Below are positions 62,580-64,000 of a stretch of DNA of 64,000 nt, one piece after another; positions within the stretch are counted from its first letter, which is position 1; each line of letters begins with the position of its first letter. The notes beneath the pieces are model-generated. The model worked only from the letters and a program-made list of their open reading frames with translations, had not been told where the DNA came from and searched no databases. The DNA is from an uncultured Planctomycetaceae bacterium (GTDB lineage: Bacteria; Planctomycetota; Planctomycetia; Pirellulales; Thermoguttaceae): NCBI GenBank assembly GCA_946408825.1, contig CAMJTU010000014.1:17175-81174 (forward strand). Reading direction: 5' to 3'. Position numbers and translations under genes: made by a program.

Positions 62580-63569
62580 TTACGACGCGGACGCGTTCTC
62601 TTTAGAACGCGTTAGAACGCACCAAAGCGCCGCCATACGCACGGCGACCCCGTTGGTTACCTGGTCGAGAATCGCCGACTGAGGACCGTCTGCAACTTCA
62701 GGCGTGATTTCGACGCCGCGATTGATCGGACCGGGCGCGAGAATGAGCGCGTCCTTCTTGCATCGCGCCAGTCTTTCGGCGTTCATCGCATAGAGACGGC
62801 TATATTCGTGAATCGACGGGAACGGACGAACGACTTGTCGCTCGAATTGAATGCGCAAAAGATTGAAAACGTCCGCTTCGCCGAGAATTTCGTCGAGAGA
62901 ATAACAGACTTTGACTCCCATCTCTTCCCAGTAGGGGGAGACGAGCGTCGAGGGACCGCAGACGATCGGCTGGGCGCCGAGTTTGAGAAGCGCGAAGATA
63001 TTGGAACGCGCGACGCGACTGTGCGCGATGTCTCCGACCAGCGCGACTTTAAGTCCTTTGAAAGAGCCGAAACGACGCCGAATCGTGAGCATGTCGAGAA
63101 GCCCTTGAGTCGGATGCTCGTGCGTTCCGTCGCCCGCGTTGACGACGGCGCAATTTTTGAGATTGTCGGCGAGGAATTTCGGAACTCCAGGACACACATG
63201 CCGTACGACGACCGCGTCTATCCCCATCGCCTGGATATTCTTCGCGGTGTCGAGGACCGTTTCTCCCTTTGCGAGACTGCTAGTTCCCGCCGCGAAATCG
63301 ATAACGTCGGCTCCAAGGCGCCGTCCGGCAAAACCGAAACTCGTTCGCGTTCGCGTCGAGTTCTCAAAGAAGAGATTGACGATCGCAAAGCCAGTGAGCA
63401 ACGGAATTTTACGACGGTTTTCTTCCGATTCTAGGACGTCTTCGCGGAATCGTTGCGCAAGATCGAGCAGAATCGTAATTTCTTCAGCCGAGAGATCTTC
63501 GAGCCCAAGAAGATGCGTTCGCGTCCACCCTTCGGGAACCGAACCCCAGTTTTCTTTTGTGTAAAGCAT
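62580..63569 (-). CDS. pyrB: Aspartate carbamoyltransferase, catalytic chain
   Basis: 329 residues. It joins carbamoyl phosphate to aspartate, the first committed step of pyrimidine synthesis. The carbamoyl-phosphate motif FFENSTRTRTSF is near 72, VVVRHVCPG near 125, NAGDGTHEHPTQGLLD near 145, VGDIAHSRVARSN near 180 and ILAPGPINRGVEI near 280; all substrate-binding Arg, His and Gln are kept. It precedes pyrC on the minus strand. No pyrI regulatory chain is seen. A 9-bp hairpin (63592-63612) lies 22 bases upstream of the start. Confidence 0.95.
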   Translation of the reverse strand: MLYTKENWGSVPEGWTRTHLLGLEDLSAEEITILLDLAQRFREDVLESEENRRKIPLLTGFAIVNLFFENSTRTRTSFGFAGRRLGADVIDFAAGTSSLAKGETVLDTAKNIQAMGIDAVVVRHVCPGVPKFLADNLKNCAVVNAGDGTHEHPTQGLLDMLTIRRRFGSFKGLKVALVGDIAHSRVARSNIFALLKLGAQPIVCGPSTLVSPYWEEMGVKVCYSLDEILGEADVFNLLRIQFERQVVRPFPSIHEYSRLYAMNAERLARCKKDALILAPGPINRGVEITPEVADGPQSAILDQVTNGVAVRMAALWCVLTRSKENASAS

Positions 63570-63591
63570 AGTCGTATCGTCTTCTTATCGC

Positions 63592-63612
63592 CGCCAAGAG
63601 CGTCTTGGCGGA
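63592..63612. other. Hairpin in the pyrB leader
   Basis: CCGCCAAGA/TCTTGGCGG, 9-bp perfect stem with loop GCG, 23 bases before the pyrB start and 69 bases after the upstream stop. There is no T run on the minus strand side. It may be the end of the upstream transcript or a pyrB control element. Confidence 0.45.
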
Positions 63613-63680
63613 CTTCATGACGTAGCCCTAGCGCGTCCGCACGGTCGCGCGTTTAAATTTTCAGGCGCGTAAAATAGCGT

Positions 63681-64000
63681 TCAAGGTTGCGCTGGATCGC
63701 CCGCAGGCGCGTCCGTCGCGGGTTCGTCTGCCGCAGGTTCTTCTGCCGCAGGTTCTTCCGTCGCAGGTTCTTCCGTCGCAGGTTCTTCCGTCGCAGGTTC
63801 TTCCGCCGCAGGTTCTTCTGTCGCAGGTTCTTCCGCCACGGGTTCTTCCGTCGCAGGTTCTTCCGTCGCAGGTTCTTCTGTCGCAGGTTCTTCCGTCGCA
63901 GGTTCTTCCGCCGCAGGTTCTTCCGTCGCAGGTTCTTCTGCCGAGGGTTCTTCTGCCGAGGGTTCTTCTGCCGAGGGTTCTTCTGCCGAGGGTTCTTCTG
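63681..64000 (-). CDS. C-terminus of a protein with a Glu-Glu-Pro-Ala-Thr repeat tail (5' end outside window)
   Basis: On the minus strand the frame is open from the window edge to TGA (63681-63683). It encodes about 18 units of type [10 protein letters not shown] or SAEEP, then a divergent end [10 protein letters not shown]. This is a long acidic, proline-rich, disordered tail, typical of surface- or periplasm-exposed or ribosome/RNA-associated planctomycete proteins; the functional N-terminal domain is outside. Nothing can be said of its role. It lies upstream of pyrB on the same strand, 111 bases apart. Confidence 0.75.
   Translation of the reverse strand, partial: EEPSAEEPSAEEPSAEEPSAEEPATEEPAAEEPATEEPATEEPATEEPATEEPVAEEPATEEPAAEEPATEEPATEEPATEEPAAEEPAADEPATDAPAGDPAQP
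63706..64000 (-). repeat. 15-bp tandem coding repeat
   Basis: About nineteen units of a 15-base repeat (plus strand TTCCGTCGCAGGTTC type), reaching the window edge. The last four complete units (TTCTGCCGAGGGTTC) are identical, a recent expansion. Unit length keeps the frame (five codons). Confidence 0.9.

Noticed and set aside
63706..64000. CRISPR array from the regular repeats at the window end
   Set aside because: Units are 15 bases with no spacers, they stay in one reading frame and encode an EEPAT-type tail; this is a coding tandem repeat.

Overview
The window reads as chromosome from a Planctomycetota bacterium, most likely of the Pirellulales type. This is inferred from gene content, not from any rRNA, since none is present. 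The pointers are two secreted proteins with the planctomycete LEPR-XLL N-terminal motif, an LptD-like outer-membrane assembly protein, a hydrazine-synthase-alpha-like / formylglycine-enzyme-like fusion with two CxxCH haems, a FliA/WhiG-type sigma factor without flagellar genes, many Cys-containing lipoprotein signals, and a strong GAC/GTC/GCG codon habit in most genes. No prophage, transposase, CRISPR array or rRNA is visible.

Layout. 0-4.1 kb: surface glycosylation genes in decay (a 5'-cut glycosyltransferase-like gene, a DUF616 protein, a membrane protein preceded by the relic of a paralogue, and a GT4 gene broken by two frameshifts). 4.2-14.4 kb: a plus-strand run with a lactonase propeller, a BNR_4 protein, a divergent orphan GcvPA, a HAD phosphatase, TrkA, a TPR lipoprotein and RecG. 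14.5-23.1 kb, minus strand: a Xer recombinase, a metallophosphoesterase, a 1560-residue SdrD_B/FG-GAP LEPR protein, a gene relic and a WD40 protein. 23.6-29.2 kb: a MacAB-like efflux operon behind a structured leader that ends in a terminator-like hairpin; its adaptor carries EF-hands. 29.3-34.8 kb: a membrane protein, a GH99-like secreted protein, the sigma factor and an intact GT4 paralogue of the broken one.

34.8-40 kb is the most unusual part. An AT-rich segment carries a lipoprotein and a LEPR protein whose C-terminal half has a caspase-like His-Gly / Ala-Cys dyad. It lies between two direct copies (about 400 bp, 4,010 bp apart) of a lipoprotein gene, one full and one truncated. 40-45 kb: an alpha-L-rhamnosidase, two tRNA-Ser genes with near-identical promoters, and an alpha/beta hydrolase whose nucleophile Ser is replaced by Asp. 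45-54 kb: LptD-like protein, a Hyi-like isomerase, a CinA with an eroded amidase site, and a pair of secreted paralogues. 54-64 kb: the haem/FGE-like giant, metG (3' end tandemly duplicated; hairpin leader), pyrC and pyrB, and the repeat-rich end of a further gene that runs off the window.

Taken together, the window mixes housekeeping (metG, pyrBC, recG, xer, trkA), envelope building (LptD-like, glycosyltransferases), efflux, and a large secreted or surface set probably used for complex polysaccharides (rhamnosidase, GH99-like, BNR_4) and cell-surface display (LEPR proteins).
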